64,000 nucleotides of DNA from Oceanibaculum nanhaiense (lineage in GTDB: Bacteria; Pseudomonadota; Alphaproteobacteria; Oceanibaculales; Oceanibaculaceae). Within the stretch, counting starts at the first letter, position 1; each line of letters opens with the position of its first letter. A model generated the notes under the pieces. That model was not told the DNA's origin. It worked only from the letters and a program-made list of their open reading frames with translations, and made no database searches. Made by a program: the position numbers and the translations under genes. Where the stretch lies: NCBI RefSeq assembly GCF_002148795.1, contig NZ_MPOB01000006.1, forward strand, positions 124,001-188,000, given 5' to 3'. This document shows, one piece after another, positions 7,521-16,990 of this stretch.

Positions 7521-9047
7521 TCACGCTTTGCCGCTAAAGGCCGTTTCCGCAAGCAGCGACGCGGCAGCCTCGGCACGCCGCGCATAGGGGCGCAGGAACC
7601 GGCTGTCAGCCCCGAAAGCATCCGCCGCCAGCCGGTAGGCAGCGACCAGAGCAGGGGCGCTTTCCGGCGTTGGTGGACCGGCGGCGAAGCTTGCCCGCAA
7701 CTGCCGCAAGCGGTCCAGCCGCCCTTCGGCCTCGGCGACGGCCTGCGCAATGGGCCGCCCATCCGGCAGGATCAGTGCCCCAACCAGCGGATTGGCCAGC
7801 GGATTATCGCCAAGATCCGGCATCCGATGCCAGGCCGCGACCAGCGCCTCGGCATCGTCGGGGGTGCGCTCCAGCACGGTCTTCAGCCGCGTGACCGCCG
7901 GCAGGGCCGCCGCCATCCGGCCCAGCCTGTCCGCCTCGCCCGCGAATTCGGCGCGCTGCCACAGCAGCGGATGGTGCGTCCATAAAAAGGCCTGGCGCAT
8001 CAGGTCACCCGCTTCCAGCGCCTTGCGCAGACCAGCGGCCATCAATTCCCCGGCGGCCTCTGAATCGGCAAAGCTGTCGATGCCGAGATCCGCCCGGCGC
8101 GCGCACCACGGGCACGGGCCGGATGACGCCGCCCGGAAATGGCCGGGCTCTTTCGCGCACAGCACCAGATCCTCCAGCGCCGTATCCAGCGCCGCCACCC
8201 ATTCCGACGGGGCCGGCCGCGCCGCCGGCTGGCGGTGCCCATCGACGAAGCAGCGCCGCACCAACCCGCGAAGCGCCGGGTGCAAGGCGTTTGGCGTCAC
8301 CGCGAACGGCCCGGGCCGTTGCGGGCTGACGGCAAGGCCGGGATAATGCCCGGCCCGCACCAGCCCATCCAGCGCCGGCGGGTCGCCCGGCCCCTGCCAA
8401 AGTCCGGCGAAAGGATGGTGCCCCAGCAGCAGCATGTGGATCAGCACGCCCAGCGCAAAGCGGTCATGGCTCTGGTCGCGGTCGATGGCGGCAAGATCCT
8501 TGCCGACCAGTTCCGGCGCAACGAACCCCTCCGCCCCCACCGCACAGCGATGCATCTGGCCGGCCAGCGTGAACTGCACCGAATCGGCGTCGATCAGGGT
8601 GATCCGGGCCTTCGCATCGACCAGCAGGTTTTCCGGCTTCAAATCGCCGACGGTGATCTCCGCCGCGTGCAGCCGCCCCACCAGATCGGCCAGCCGGCGC
8701 GCGGCGACATGCAGGTGATACCAGGTGAAGCCGGGCGCCTGCGCCAGCCGCAGCCGCGCATTGGCCAGCACGGTGAGCGGCTGCGCATCCTCGATCCGGG
8801 GCATCAGGAAGCCGATGGTGCGCCCTGCCTCGTCCCGCAGTGCCGAAACCGGCCAGGCCACGCCCGCGACCGAGCGCGCCGGGTGAAGCAGCAGCGCCGC
8901 CAGCTTCACCGCACGTTCCGGCACGGGCCGGTGATAGAGCTTCGCCACCAGCCCCGGCCGGTCAGTGGCACACAGCCGCCCCTCCCCGCCTTCGGCCAGC
9001 ACCGCCCCCAGCGCGACCGGCTGGCCGGTGGCCGAGTCAACCAGCAT
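7521..9047 (-). CDS. Ser/Thr protein kinase of the YegI / TerY-P type with C-terminal zinc-ribbon-like motif
   Basis: Predicted cytoplasmic protein kinase. A Gly-rich loop (EGGEG, 19-23) and VAK lysine (K36) form the N-lobe. The catalytic loop is VGDLKPENLL (D135, K137, N140), with HR of the HRD motif lost. The metal motif is LIDADSVQF instead of DFG, a form I associate with kinases linked to TerY-like VWA proteins. An APE-like VAPEL and DRFALGVLIHMLLLGHHPF complete the C-lobe. After the kinase domain, C298, H304, C313 and C316 (CPWC) could bind zinc. The remaining 180 residues are helical, with no recognised domain. The ATG overlaps the VWA stop (TGATG), so the two are translationally coupled. 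Confidence 0.85.
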   Translation of the reverse strand: MLVDSATGQPVALGAVLAEGGEGRLCATDRPGLVAKLYHRPVPERAVKLAALLLHPARSVAGVAWPVSALRDEAGRTIGFLMPRIEDAQPLTVLANARLRLAQAPGFTWYHLHVAARRLADLVGRLHAAEITVGDLKPENLLVDAKARITLIDADSVQFTLAGQMHRCAVGAEGFVAPELVGKDLAAIDRDQSHDRFALGVLIHMLLLGHHPFAGLWQGPGDPPALDGLVRAGHYPGLAVSPQRPGPFAVTPNALHPALRGLVRRCFVDGHRQPAARPAPSEWVAALDTALEDLVLCAKEPGHFRAASSGPCPWCARRADLGIDSFADSEAAGELMAAGLRKALEAGDLMRQAFLWTHHPLLWQRAEFAGEADRLGRMAAALPAVTRLKTVLERTPDDAEALVAAWHRMPDLGDNPLANPLVGALILPDGRPIAQAVAEAEGRLDRLRQLRASFAAGPPTPESAPALVAAYRLAADAFGADSRFLRPYARRAEAAASLLAETAFSGKA

Positions 9048-9778
9048 CAGACAGCCCAGCCCTCGACCGGCGGCAGGTCGATATCGTCAGGATCGACCCG
9101 CGCGGTCGAGAGCCGCCGCATTGAGCTGGACAGCCAGCGGAACAGCGCGCCGAAGCGCACGCCCTTCAGCTTCAGCGGCGGCCGGTCGGACGGCGACAAT
9201 TCGGCCAGCAGCGCGAAATCGGCGCCCTCGACGCCGACCGCGAAGAAGGCTAGCTTCTTCTCCCGCTCGCCGTGGCGGATCGCCGCCGCCGCCTCGCGCC
9301 ACACCTCGCCATCGGTCGGCGCGCCGTCGCTCAGCGCGAACAGCCAGGGCCGGTGATAGGGCACGCCGGCCTCCCGATAGAGCCGCTTCCGCGCCTCGAT
9401 CATGTCCAGCGCCACCAGCAGCGCCCCGCCCAGCGGCGTGTCGCCCGCAGCATTCAGCGCCGGCACGGCGAATGCCTCGGTGCGCGCGAAACCCTTGGCG
9501 ACGCCAATGCCGCCGCCACAGGTGACGATGGCGAGATCGAGCCGCAGCCTTGTCAGCGGATCGGCCGAGATGTCGGACAGGAAGGCGGCGATGCCGGCAT
9601 TCAGCTCCGCGATCGGGGCGCCATCCATCGAGGCCGAGCAGTCCAGCACCAGCACGACCGGGCAGCGTGTCTCCAGATTATCGGCGAAATCGCGGACATC
9701 GCCGACCAGTTCGACGAACTCCGCGTCGATGGCCTTGTCGATCCGCCAGCCGGAGGCAACCACCATATCTTGCGCCAT
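9047..9778 (-). CDS. TerY/YegL-like von Willebrand factor A domain protein
   Basis: A single VWA domain with an intact metal-ion adhesion site: DCSAS (46-50), T114 in GDTPLGG, and D151 in LSDGAPTDG. This 243-aa size and the C-terminal FRWLSSSMR motif fit the TerY/YegL family, which works with a dedicated kinase. The reading frame is open to 9946, but ATG 9778 (MAQDM) is chosen because the upstream residues look non-coding and AT-rich; no good ribosome site is visible for any start. The stop overlaps the kinase start by one base. The usual PP2C phosphatase partner is absent. Its target is unknown. Confidence 0.82.
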   Translation of the reverse strand: MAQDMVVASGWRIDKAIDAEFVELVGDVRDFADNLETRCPVVLVLDCSASMDGAPIAELNAGIAAFLSDISADPLTRLRLDLAIVTCGGGIGVAKGFARTEAFAVPALNAAGDTPLGGALLVALDMIEARKRLYREAGVPYHRPWLFALSDGAPTDGEVWREAAAAIRHGEREKKLAFFAVGVEGADFALLAELSPSDRPPLKLKGVRFGALFRWLSSSMRRLSTARVDPDDIDLPPVEGWAV

Positions 9779-9918
9779 GGAAGGAGAATACCACAACAGC
9801 AATGATAAATTGAAGAAGATATGCCATACACCCTCAATGCGCGTATTTATTGGATGTGCAAAACAAACCAACACAACCTTTGCTTGACGCCGCGACGAAG
9901 CACCGCTCATGCTGGCGT

Positions 9919-11058
9919 ATGACCCGCAGCGCCCTGCCTCAGCCACCCACCGCCGAGCAAAGGCTGGACTGGCTGCGCCTGATCCGCACCGAGAATGTCG
10001 GCCCGGTCACCTTCCGTCAGCTCATCGGCCGGTTCGGCGATCCGACGGCGGCGCTGGCGGCCCTGCCGGAGCTGGCGCGGCAAGGCGGGCGAACCAAGCC
10101 GCTGGCCGTCGGCAGCCGGGCGGCGGCGGAGCGCGAGATGGCGGCGCTGCAAAAGCTGGGCGCGCGCCTGCTGACCCTGGCCGACCCGGACTATCCGCAG
10201 ACGCTGGCGGCGACACCGGACGCCCCGCCGGTGCTGTCCGTACGCGGCCATGTGCATCTGCTGGAACGCCCCGGCATCGCTATCGTCGGGGCACGCAACG
10301 CCTCGGCCAATGGCCGCACGCTGGCCGAACGGCTGGCGCGCGATCTGGGCGAGGCCGGTTATCTCGTCGTCTCGGGGCTGGCGCGCGGCATCGACGCGGC
10401 GGCGCATCGCGGCGCCCTGCCCCAGGCCACGGCGGCGGTCGTGGCCGGCGGCATCGACGTGATCTACCCGGAGGAGAATGCCGGCCTTTACGAGGAAATC
10501 TGGCAACAGGGGCTGCTGGTCGCCGAATCCCCGCCCGGCACGCAGCCGACGGCGCGGCACTTCCCGCGCCGCAACCGCATCATCTCTGGCCTGTCCTATG
10601 GTATCGTCGTGGTCGAGGCGGCGGAAAAGTCCGGCTCCCTCATCACCGCGCGCTTCGCCGGCGAACAGGGGCGCGAGGTGATGGCCGTGCCCGGCTCGCC
10701 GCTCGACCCGCGCTGCCGGGGGGCGAACCGGCTGATCCGCCAGGGGGCCACGCTGGTGGAGGGCGCCGCCGACGTGATCGAGGCGCTGGCCCCGATGCTG
10801 CGCCAGCCGCTGGGCGAACGCGAGCCCGATCTGTTCGACCGGTCGCCAAACGCCAGCACAGGCGATGAGAACCTCACCGACGCCCGCAAACAAGTCCTTG
10901 AACTATTAGGGCCTTCCGCCGTCGCTGTTGACGAACTGATCCGCCAGTGCCAATTGTCAGCATCGATCGTCCTGACGATCCTGCTGGAACTTGACCTCGC
11001 GGGACGGTTGGAACGCCACCCGGGCAATCAGGTCTCGTTGCGGTTCACGACCGACTGA
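9919..11058 (+). CDS. dprA: DNA-processing protein DprA
   Basis: Loads RecA onto incoming single-stranded DNA during natural transformation. An N-terminal SAM/HhH-like region (EQRLDWLRLIRTENVGPVTF) is followed by the Rossmann-like core (IAIVGARNASANGR, SGLARGIDAAAHRGAL, GIDVIYPEEN, FPRRNRIISGLS, EKSGSLITARFA). The C-terminal winged helix has LGPSAVAVDELIRQCQ. ATG 9919 is chosen; the frame extends to 9850 only through a TTG codon. It lies 61 nt before topA, in the common alphaproteobacterial dprA-topA-rnr order; plsY, often upstream, is not here. Whether the organism is naturally competent cannot be told. Confidence 0.94.
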   Translation: MTRSALPQPPTAEQRLDWLRLIRTENVGPVTFRQLIGRFGDPTAALAALPELARQGGRTKPLAVGSRAAAEREMAALQKLGARLLTLADPDYPQTLAATPDAPPVLSVRGHVHLLERPGIAIVGARNASANGRTLAERLARDLGEAGYLVVSGLARGIDAAAHRGALPQATAAVVAGGIDVIYPEENAGLYEEIWQQGLLVAESPPGTQPTARHFPRRNRIISGLSYGIVVVEAAEKSGSLITARFAGEQGREVMAVPGSPLDPRCRGANRLIRQGATLVEGAADVIEALAPMLRQPLGEREPDLFDRSPNASTGDENLTDARKQVLELLGPSAVAVDELIRQCQLSASIVLTILLELDLAGRLERHPGNQVSLRFTTD

Positions 11059-11119
11059 AAACGGGATTTGAGCCAATGCCGGCCTGACCCGCAAACCAAA
11101 GAGGCTACGCGGCCCTGTC

Positions 11120-13828
11120 ATGAATCTTGTCATTGTCGAATCCCCCGCGAAAGCCAAGACGATCAACAAGTATCTCGGCAGCGACTACAAGGTCGTGGCC
11201 AGCTTCGGCCATATCCGCGACCTGCCGCCGAAGGATGGGTCGGTCGATCCCGACCAGGATTTCCTGATGATCTGGGAGGTGGATGGGCGCTCCGAGAAGC
11301 ATGTGAAGGAAATCATGAAGGAGGTGAAGGGCGCCGAGCGCGTGTTCCTCGCCACCGACCCGGATCGCGAAGGCGAGGCGATTTCCTGGCATGTGCGCGA
11401 GGTGCTGGAGCAGCGCAAGGCGCTTAAAGGCGTCGAGGTAAAGCGCGTCACCTTCAACGAGATCACCAAGAATGCCGTGCTGGAGGCGATGGCCAACCCG
11501 CGCGAACTGAACCGCGAGATGGTGGATGCCTATCTGGCGCGCCGGGCGCTGGATTATCTGGTGGGCTTCACCCTGTCGCCGGTGCTGTGGCGCAAGCTGC
11601 CGGGCAGCCGCTCGGCAGGACGCGTGCAGTCGGTGGCGTTGCGGCTGGTCTGCGAGCGCGAAGCCGAGATCGAAGTCTTCCGGGCGCAGGAATACTGGTC
11701 GGTGGTCGCCGAGATGACGACGAAGGCCGGCGACAAGTTCAATGCCAGCCTGACCCAGCTGGACGGCAAGAAGCTCGGCAAGATGGATTTGAAGGACCAG
11801 GCCGCCGCCGCGCGCGCCGTGGCCGCCATCGAAGCCGGGCAAGGCCGCTATGCCGTCGCCGAGCTGGAGAAGAAGACGGTCAAGCGGCACCCGCAGCCGC
11901 CCTTCACCACCTCTACCCTGCAGCAGGAAGCCTCGCGCAAGCTGGGCTTCTCCGCCAGCCGTACCATGCAGGTCGCCCAGCGGCTGTATGAAGGCGTGGA
12001 TATCGGCGGCGAGACGCAGGGCCTGATTACCTATATGCGGACCGACGGCGTGCAGATCAGCCGCGAGGCGGTGGGCGCCGCGCGCGGGCTGATTGGCCGC
12101 GATTATGGCGACAAATACGTCCCCGAGGTGCCGCGCGCCTATTCGACCAAGGCGAAGAACGCCCAGGAAGCGCATGAGGCCGTGCGCCCGACCGATCTGT
12201 TCCGCAGGCCTAAGGATGTCGCCCGGACGCTCGAACCCGACCAGCTGAAACTATACGAGCTGATCTGGAAGCGCACCGTCGCCAGCCAGATGGAAAGCGC
12301 CCTGCTGGACCAGACGGCAGCCGACATCACGACGCCCGACCGCACGGTCACGCTGCGCGCCACCGGCTCCATCGTCGCCTTCGATGGCTTCCTGACGCTG
12401 TACCAGGAAAGCCGTGACGAACCGGCCGAGGATGATGAAAGCCGCCTGCTGCCGCCGATGGCCAAGGGCGACGCGATGGGTCTCGGCACGGTCACGCCGA
12501 ACCAGCATTTCACCCAGCCGCCGCCGCGCTATTCCGAGGCCAGCCTGGTGAAGAAGCTGGAGGAGCTGGGCATCGGCCGGCCCTCGACCTATGCCAGCAT
12601 CCTGCAGGTGCTGCAGGACCGGGACTATGTCCGCCTCGACAAGCGGCGTTTCGTGCCGGAGGATCGCGGCCGGATGGTCACCGCCTTCCTGTCGAACTTC
12701 TTCGAGCGCTACGTCCAGTACAATTTCACCGCCGAGCTGGAAAACCAGCTCGACGATATCTCCGGCGGGCGGATCGACTACAAGCAGGTGCTGCGCGATT
12801 TCTGGAACCATTTCCACAGCGCCATCGATGGCACCAAGGATCTGACCATCACCCAGGTGCTGGATGCGCTGGACGCCGATCTGGGGCCGCATTTCTTCCC
12901 CGAGACGGAAGACGGCCGCAACCCGCGCGCCTGCCCGACCTGCGGCACCGGCCGGCTGGGGCTGAAGCTGGGCCGCAATGGCGGCTTCATCGGCTGCTCG
13001 AACTATCCCGAATGCCGCTATACGCGACCGCTGGCAGTCCCGACCGATGGCGACGGCGCCGAGGGCGGCCTGCCCGATGGCGGCACGCGGGAACTGGGGC
13101 GCGATCCCGGCACCGGCCTGCCGGTCACCGTGCGCAAGGGCCCCTACGGCTATTATATCCAGCTTGGCGAGGCGGTGAGCAAGGAAGAGAAGCCCAAGCG
13201 CGTCTCCCTGCCCAAGGGCGTCTCGCCCGGCGATATCGAGCTGGAGCGCGCGCTGGCGCTGCTGTCGCTGCCGCGCGAGATCGGCAGCGATCCGGAATCG
13301 GGCGAGCCGGTCACCGCCGGGATTGGCCGTTTCGGTCCTTATGTGAAGCGCGGCGCGACCTATGTGAACATCCCGAAGGATGAGGATGTGCTGAGCATCG
13401 GCATGAACCGGGCGATGGATCTGCTGGCCACCAAGAAGGGCAGCGCCGCCAAGGCGGTCGGGGCGCATCCGAAATCCGGCAAGCCGATCACCCTGCACAA
13501 GGGCCGCTTCGGCCCCTATGTGCAGCATGACGGCGTCCGCGCCAACCTGAAGAAGGACATGGATGCCGACTCGGTCAGCATCGAGCAGGCAGTCGAATTG
13601 TTGGATGCCAAAGGGCCAGCCAAGGGCAAGAAGACGGCTGCCAAAAAGGCACCGGCGAAGAAAGCCGCCGCCAATGGTGAGAAAAAGACGGCTGTAGCCA
13701 AGAAACCCGCCGCTAAGAAAGCGGCGGCGAAAAAGGCCCCGGCCAAAAAGCCGGCGGCCAAGAAGGCCGCCCCGAAAAAGACAGCAGCAGCCGACGACGG
13801 ACAGTCCCCGCCCTGGAAGGCCGACTAG
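11120..13828 (+). CDS. topA: DNA topoisomerase I (type IA)
   Basis: Relaxes negative supercoils by passing one strand through a transient nick. The N-terminal TOPRIM domain starts MNLVIVESPAKAKTINKYLG, with the metal motif ATDPDREGEA. The catalytic tyrosine is Y305 in ITYMRTDG. One four-cysteine zinc motif is visible (CPTC, then CSNYPEC), followed by three topoisomerase C-terminal repeats with RFGPYV-type motifs. The last about 70 residues are a KKAAAKK/APAKK-rich, histone H1-like tail that probably binds DNA without sequence preference. The stop codon directly abuts the rnr GTG start. Confidence 0.97.
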   Translation: MNLVIVESPAKAKTINKYLGSDYKVVASFGHIRDLPPKDGSVDPDQDFLMIWEVDGRSEKHVKEIMKEVKGAERVFLATDPDREGEAISWHVREVLEQRKALKGVEVKRVTFNEITKNAVLEAMANPRELNREMVDAYLARRALDYLVGFTLSPVLWRKLPGSRSAGRVQSVALRLVCEREAEIEVFRAQEYWSVVAEMTTKAGDKFNASLTQLDGKKLGKMDLKDQAAAARAVAAIEAGQGRYAVAELEKKTVKRHPQPPFTTSTLQQEASRKLGFSASRTMQVAQRLYEGVDIGGETQGLITYMRTDGVQISREAVGAARGLIGRDYGDKYVPEVPRAYSTKAKNAQEAHEAVRPTDLFRRPKDVARTLEPDQLKLYELIWKRTVASQMESALLDQTAADITTPDRTVTLRATGSIVAFDGFLTLYQESRDEPAEDDESRLLPPMAKGDAMGLGTVTPNQHFTQPPPRYSEASLVKKLEELGIGRPSTYASILQVLQDRDYVRLDKRRFVPEDRGRMVTAFLSNFFERYVQYNFTAELENQLDDISGGRIDYKQVLRDFWNHFHSAIDGTKDLTITQVLDALDADLGPHFFPETEDGRNPRACPTCGTGRLGLKLGRNGGFIGCSNYPECRYTRPLAVPTDGDGAEGGLPDGGTRELGRDPGTGLPVTVRKGPYGYYIQLGEAVSKEEKPKRVSLPKGVSPGDIELERALALLSLPREIGSDPESGEPVTAGIGRFGPYVKRGATYVNIPKDEDVLSIGMNRAMDLLATKKGSAAKAVGAHPKSGKPITLHKGRFGPYVQHDGVRANLKKDMDADSVSIEQAVELLDAKGPAKGKKTAAKKAPAKKAAANGEKKTAVAKKPAAKKAAAKKAPAKKPAAKKAAPKKTAAADDGQSPPWKAD

Positions 13829-16111
13829 GTGGCGAAGAAACCGCAAGCGCCCTTCCCGACGCGCGAGCAGATCGCCACCTTCATCCGCGAGAGCCCGGTG
13901 CCGGTCGGCAAGCGCGAGGTGGCGCGCGCCTTCAACATCACCGGTAATGACCGGATGCAGCTGAAAAAGGTCCTGCGCGAGCTGGAATCGGACGGCACCG
14001 TCGATCGCGGCCGCAAGCGCAAGGTGGCGAAGCCGGGCAGCCTGCCGGAAATCGCCGTGGTCGAGGTGACGGAAATTGATTCCGATGGCGAGCCGGTCGG
14101 TGTCCCGGCCGTCTGGAAAGAGCCCGGCAAGCCGCCGCGCATCCTGCTGGCGCCGGACCGGCCGGGCAGCCCGTCCGTCACGACCGGGGAACGGGTGCTG
14201 GCAAAGCTGCGCCGTGTCGGCCCGAACCTTTACGAAGGCCGTGTCATCCGCAAGCTGGGCGGGCCGGCCAACCGGGTGCTGGGCGTCTATGATCTTTCCG
14301 GCGATGGTGGCGTGCTGCGCCCGACCGATCGCAAGCACCGCCAGGAATACCGCATCGAAAAGCACGATGCCGGCGGGGCGAAACCCGGCGATCTGGTGCT
14401 GGCGGAAATCCTCCGCGCGCCGCGCCTGGGGCTGCATAGCGCCCGGGTGATCGAGTTGCTGGGCTCGACCGGCAATCCGCGCTCGATCAGCCTGATCGCG
14501 ATCTACACCAACGACATTCCGACAGAATTCCCGGCCGCCGCGCTGGAACAGGCAGAAAAAGCGAAGCCGGTGGCGCTGGGCAAGCGCAAGGATCTGCGCG
14601 GGATTCCCCTGGTCACCATTGACGGGGCCGACGCCCGCGATTTCGACGATGCGGTGTTCGCCGAGCCCGACCCCGACCCGAACAATCCCGGCGGCTGGCA
14701 CCTGATGGTCGCCATCGCCGACGTGGCGCATTACGTCCGCCCGGGCGACGCGCTGGACAAGAGCGCCCATGAGCGCGGCAATTCGGTCTATTTCCCCGAC
14801 CGCGTGGTGCCGATGCTGCCGGAGGCGCTGTCGAACGATCTGTGCTCGCTGCGCCCGCATGAGGACCGCGCCTGCATGGCGGTCCATATGTGGGTCGATG
14901 CCAAGGGCCGGAAGCTGAAGCATAATTTCGTGCGCGGGCTGATGCGCTCGGCCGCGCGGCTGACCTATGAGCAGGCCCAGGCCGCCATCGATGGCCGGCC
15001 GGACGATACCAGCGGGCCACTGGTGGAAACCGTGCTGAAGCCGCTGTTCAGCGCCTACAAGGCACTGGACGAATCACGGCGCGCACGCGGCACGCTGGAG
15101 CTGGACCTCGCCGAACGGCAGGTGGTGCTGGGCGAGGATGGCAGGGTGGCGGCGATCCGCCTGCGCGACCGCTTCGACAGCCACAAGCTGATCGAGGAGT
15201 TCATGATCCTCGCCAATGTCTGCGCGGCGGAGACCATCGAGAGCCTGCGCCTGCCCTGCATGTACCGCGTGCATGACGAGCCGGACCCGGAGAAGTTGGA
15301 GGGGCTGCGCGAGGTGCTGCACGGCATCGAGCTGAACATGGCCAAGGGCCAGAAGATGACGCCGAAGCAGTTCAACGGCATCCTGCGGCAGGTGCGGGGC
15401 GGCCCGAACGAGCAGATGGTGAACCAGCTGGTGCTGCGCTCCCAGGCCCAGGCGGTCTATAGCCCGGACAATCTGGGGCATTTCGGCCTCGCCTTGCAGC
15501 GCTATGCGCATTTCACCTCGCCGATCCGGCGCTATTCCGACCTGCTGGTGCACCGCGCGCTGATCCGCGGGCTGAAGCTGGGGCTGGGTGCGCTGAGCGA
15601 CGAGGAAATGCTGCGCTTCAACGAGATCGGCGAGCATATCTCGGTCACCGAGCGCCGCGCCGCCCATGCCGAGCGCGACGCCATCGACCGGTTCGTCACC
15701 GCCTTCATGGCCGACCGTGTGGGCGCCAGCTTCGAGGGCCGCATCAATGGCGTCACCCGCTTCGGCCTGTTCGTCACGCTGGACGAGACCGGGGCCGACG
15801 GCCTGATTCCGATCCGGACATTGCCGGCGGATTATTACGATCATGACGAGGCGCATCACCGGCTGGTCGGCCGCGCCCGCGGACTGACGCTGACCATGGG
15901 CGACCGGGTCGAGATACGGCTGGCGGAGGCCGATCAGGTGACCGGCGGCCTGCTGTTCGAGCTGCTGAGCGGCGGCACCCAGGGTGCGCCCGGCGGGCCG
16001 CTGACCGGCAAGAAATCCTTCCGCAAGATGCAGCGCAGCGGCAAACCGCCCGCCGCCCGCGGCAAGGGCGGCCGGCAGGGCGGCAAAAAGGCACCGAAGC
16101 GCGGACGGTAG
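13829..16111 (+). CDS. rnr: Ribonuclease R
   Basis: Processive 3'-to-5' exoribonuclease that degrades structured RNA. An N-terminal winged helix (about residues 10-65) is followed by cold-shock domains, the RNB catalytic domain with DGADARDFDDAV (about residues 270-280), and an S1 domain near 630-710 (FEGRINGVTRFGLFV). A basic Gly/Lys-rich tail ends the protein. The start is GTG, immediately after the topA stop, with GGAAGG inside the end of topA as the ribosome site. The 760-aa length is usual. Confidence 0.96.
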   Translation: MAKKPQAPFPTREQIATFIRESPVPVGKREVARAFNITGNDRMQLKKVLRELESDGTVDRGRKRKVAKPGSLPEIAVVEVTEIDSDGEPVGVPAVWKEPGKPPRILLAPDRPGSPSVTTGERVLAKLRRVGPNLYEGRVIRKLGGPANRVLGVYDLSGDGGVLRPTDRKHRQEYRIEKHDAGGAKPGDLVLAEILRAPRLGLHSARVIELLGSTGNPRSISLIAIYTNDIPTEFPAAALEQAEKAKPVALGKRKDLRGIPLVTIDGADARDFDDAVFAEPDPDPNNPGGWHLMVAIADVAHYVRPGDALDKSAHERGNSVYFPDRVVPMLPEALSNDLCSLRPHEDRACMAVHMWVDAKGRKLKHNFVRGLMRSAARLTYEQAQAAIDGRPDDTSGPLVETVLKPLFSAYKALDESRRARGTLELDLAERQVVLGEDGRVAAIRLRDRFDSHKLIEEFMILANVCAAETIESLRLPCMYRVHDEPDPEKLEGLREVLHGIELNMAKGQKMTPKQFNGILRQVRGGPNEQMVNQLVLRSQAQAVYSPDNLGHFGLALQRYAHFTSPIRRYSDLLVHRALIRGLKLGLGALSDEEMLRFNEIGEHISVTERRAAHAERDAIDRFVTAFMADRVGASFEGRINGVTRFGLFVTLDETGADGLIPIRTLPADYYDHDEAHHRLVGRARGLTLTMGDRVEIRLAEADQVTGGLLFELLSGGTQGAPGGPLTGKKSFRKMQRSGKPPAARGKGGRQGGKKAPKRGR

Positions 16112-16126
16112 GGAAAACGCCTGCCC

Positions 16127-16990
16127 TCAATGGGCCATGAAGACCGGCATCTCGGCGTTCGCCAGAATGTGGCTGGTGGCGCCGCCAAAGATCATCTGGC
16201 GCACCCGGCTCTGCGTATAGCCGCCCTTCACCAGCAGGTCGGCGTCCAGCGCCATCGCCTCGCGCAGCATCACCTCGCCGGCCGGCTTGTCGGGGTTCAG
16301 GATATCCTTGGGTTCGGCGGCAATGCCCTTGCGCGTGAGGTACTGCGCCAGTTCCGCCCCGGTCGGGCCGGGCACCATGGCGCCCTCGACCGACAACACG
16401 ACGACCTTCTTCGCGGCCCGCAGGAACGCATCGGCGAAGGCGATGGTGCGCGCCGTCTCGGTGCTGCCGTTCCAGGCGATGACGACGGTCTCGCCCAGCG
16501 CCTGCGGCGTCTCCGGCGGGGCAATGAGCAGCGGCCGTCCGCTGTCGAACAGGCCGGCCTCCAGCGTGCTCATGCGCGGCGTGCTGGTGTCGCGCGCCGG
16601 TCGTCCGACGACGATCAGGTCGAACAGCCGGCCGCGATTGCCTACCACGGCATCGCCGGGTGCCCCCTGCTCGTTCCAGCTCGCGACGACGCTGTCCATC
16701 GCGGTCAGCGGCTCCACCAGCGTGACGCCATGATCGCCCATGAAGCTGACGAACTTGTCCTTGCAGCGCTGCGCGCGGGTCGCCTCGTCACGCTCGAAAT
16801 CCTCGACCAGATGGGCGGTAGCACCGACGAAACCATCCGGCCCCACGGCCACCACCTCCAGCAGGGCGCGGCGCACCGGCATGCCTTCGATGCTGCCGGA
16901 AAACCGCTTCGCCGTCAGGAAGGCGCACTGCAGCATGGAGGGGAGCAGCGCGCTGTCCTCGATCGGTACCAGAATATTGCGGAAGGTCAT
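16127..16990 (-). CDS. Universal stress protein, tandem UspA domains
   Basis: Two UspA-like domains in 287 residues. The first begins FRNILVPIEDS, and the second (from about residue 165) begins ETVVIAWNGSTE and ends GGATSHILANAEMPVFMAH. The second contains a GGYTQSRVRQMIFGG stretch that resembles the ATP-binding G-2x-G-9x-G motif. Such proteins act in the cytoplasm in stress survival, without a defined reaction. GGAG lies 8 nt before the ATG. It converges on rnr and is divergent from ridA. Confidence 0.9.
   Translation of the reverse strand: MTFRNILVPIEDSALLPSMLQCAFLTAKRFSGSIEGMPVRRALLEVVAVGPDGFVGATAHLVEDFERDEATRAQRCKDKFVSFMGDHGVTLVEPLTAMDSVVASWNEQGAPGDAVVGNRGRLFDLIVVGRPARDTSTPRMSTLEAGLFDSGRPLLIAPPETPQALGETVVIAWNGSTETARTIAFADAFLRAAKKVVVLSVEGAMVPGPTGAELAQYLTRKGIAAEPKDILNPDKPAGEVMLREAMALDADLLVKGGYTQSRVRQMIFGGATSHILANAEMPVFMAH

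Noticed and set aside
9779-9918. Transferred DNA suggested by the AT-rich gap before dprA
   Set aside because: Only about 140 bp, in a divergent promoter region; codon composition of the flanking genes is ordinary, so promoter DNA is the simpler reading.
12251-14923. 890-codon minus-strand reading frame
   Set aside because: Antisense to topA and rnr, both well supported; no domains and no ribosome site.
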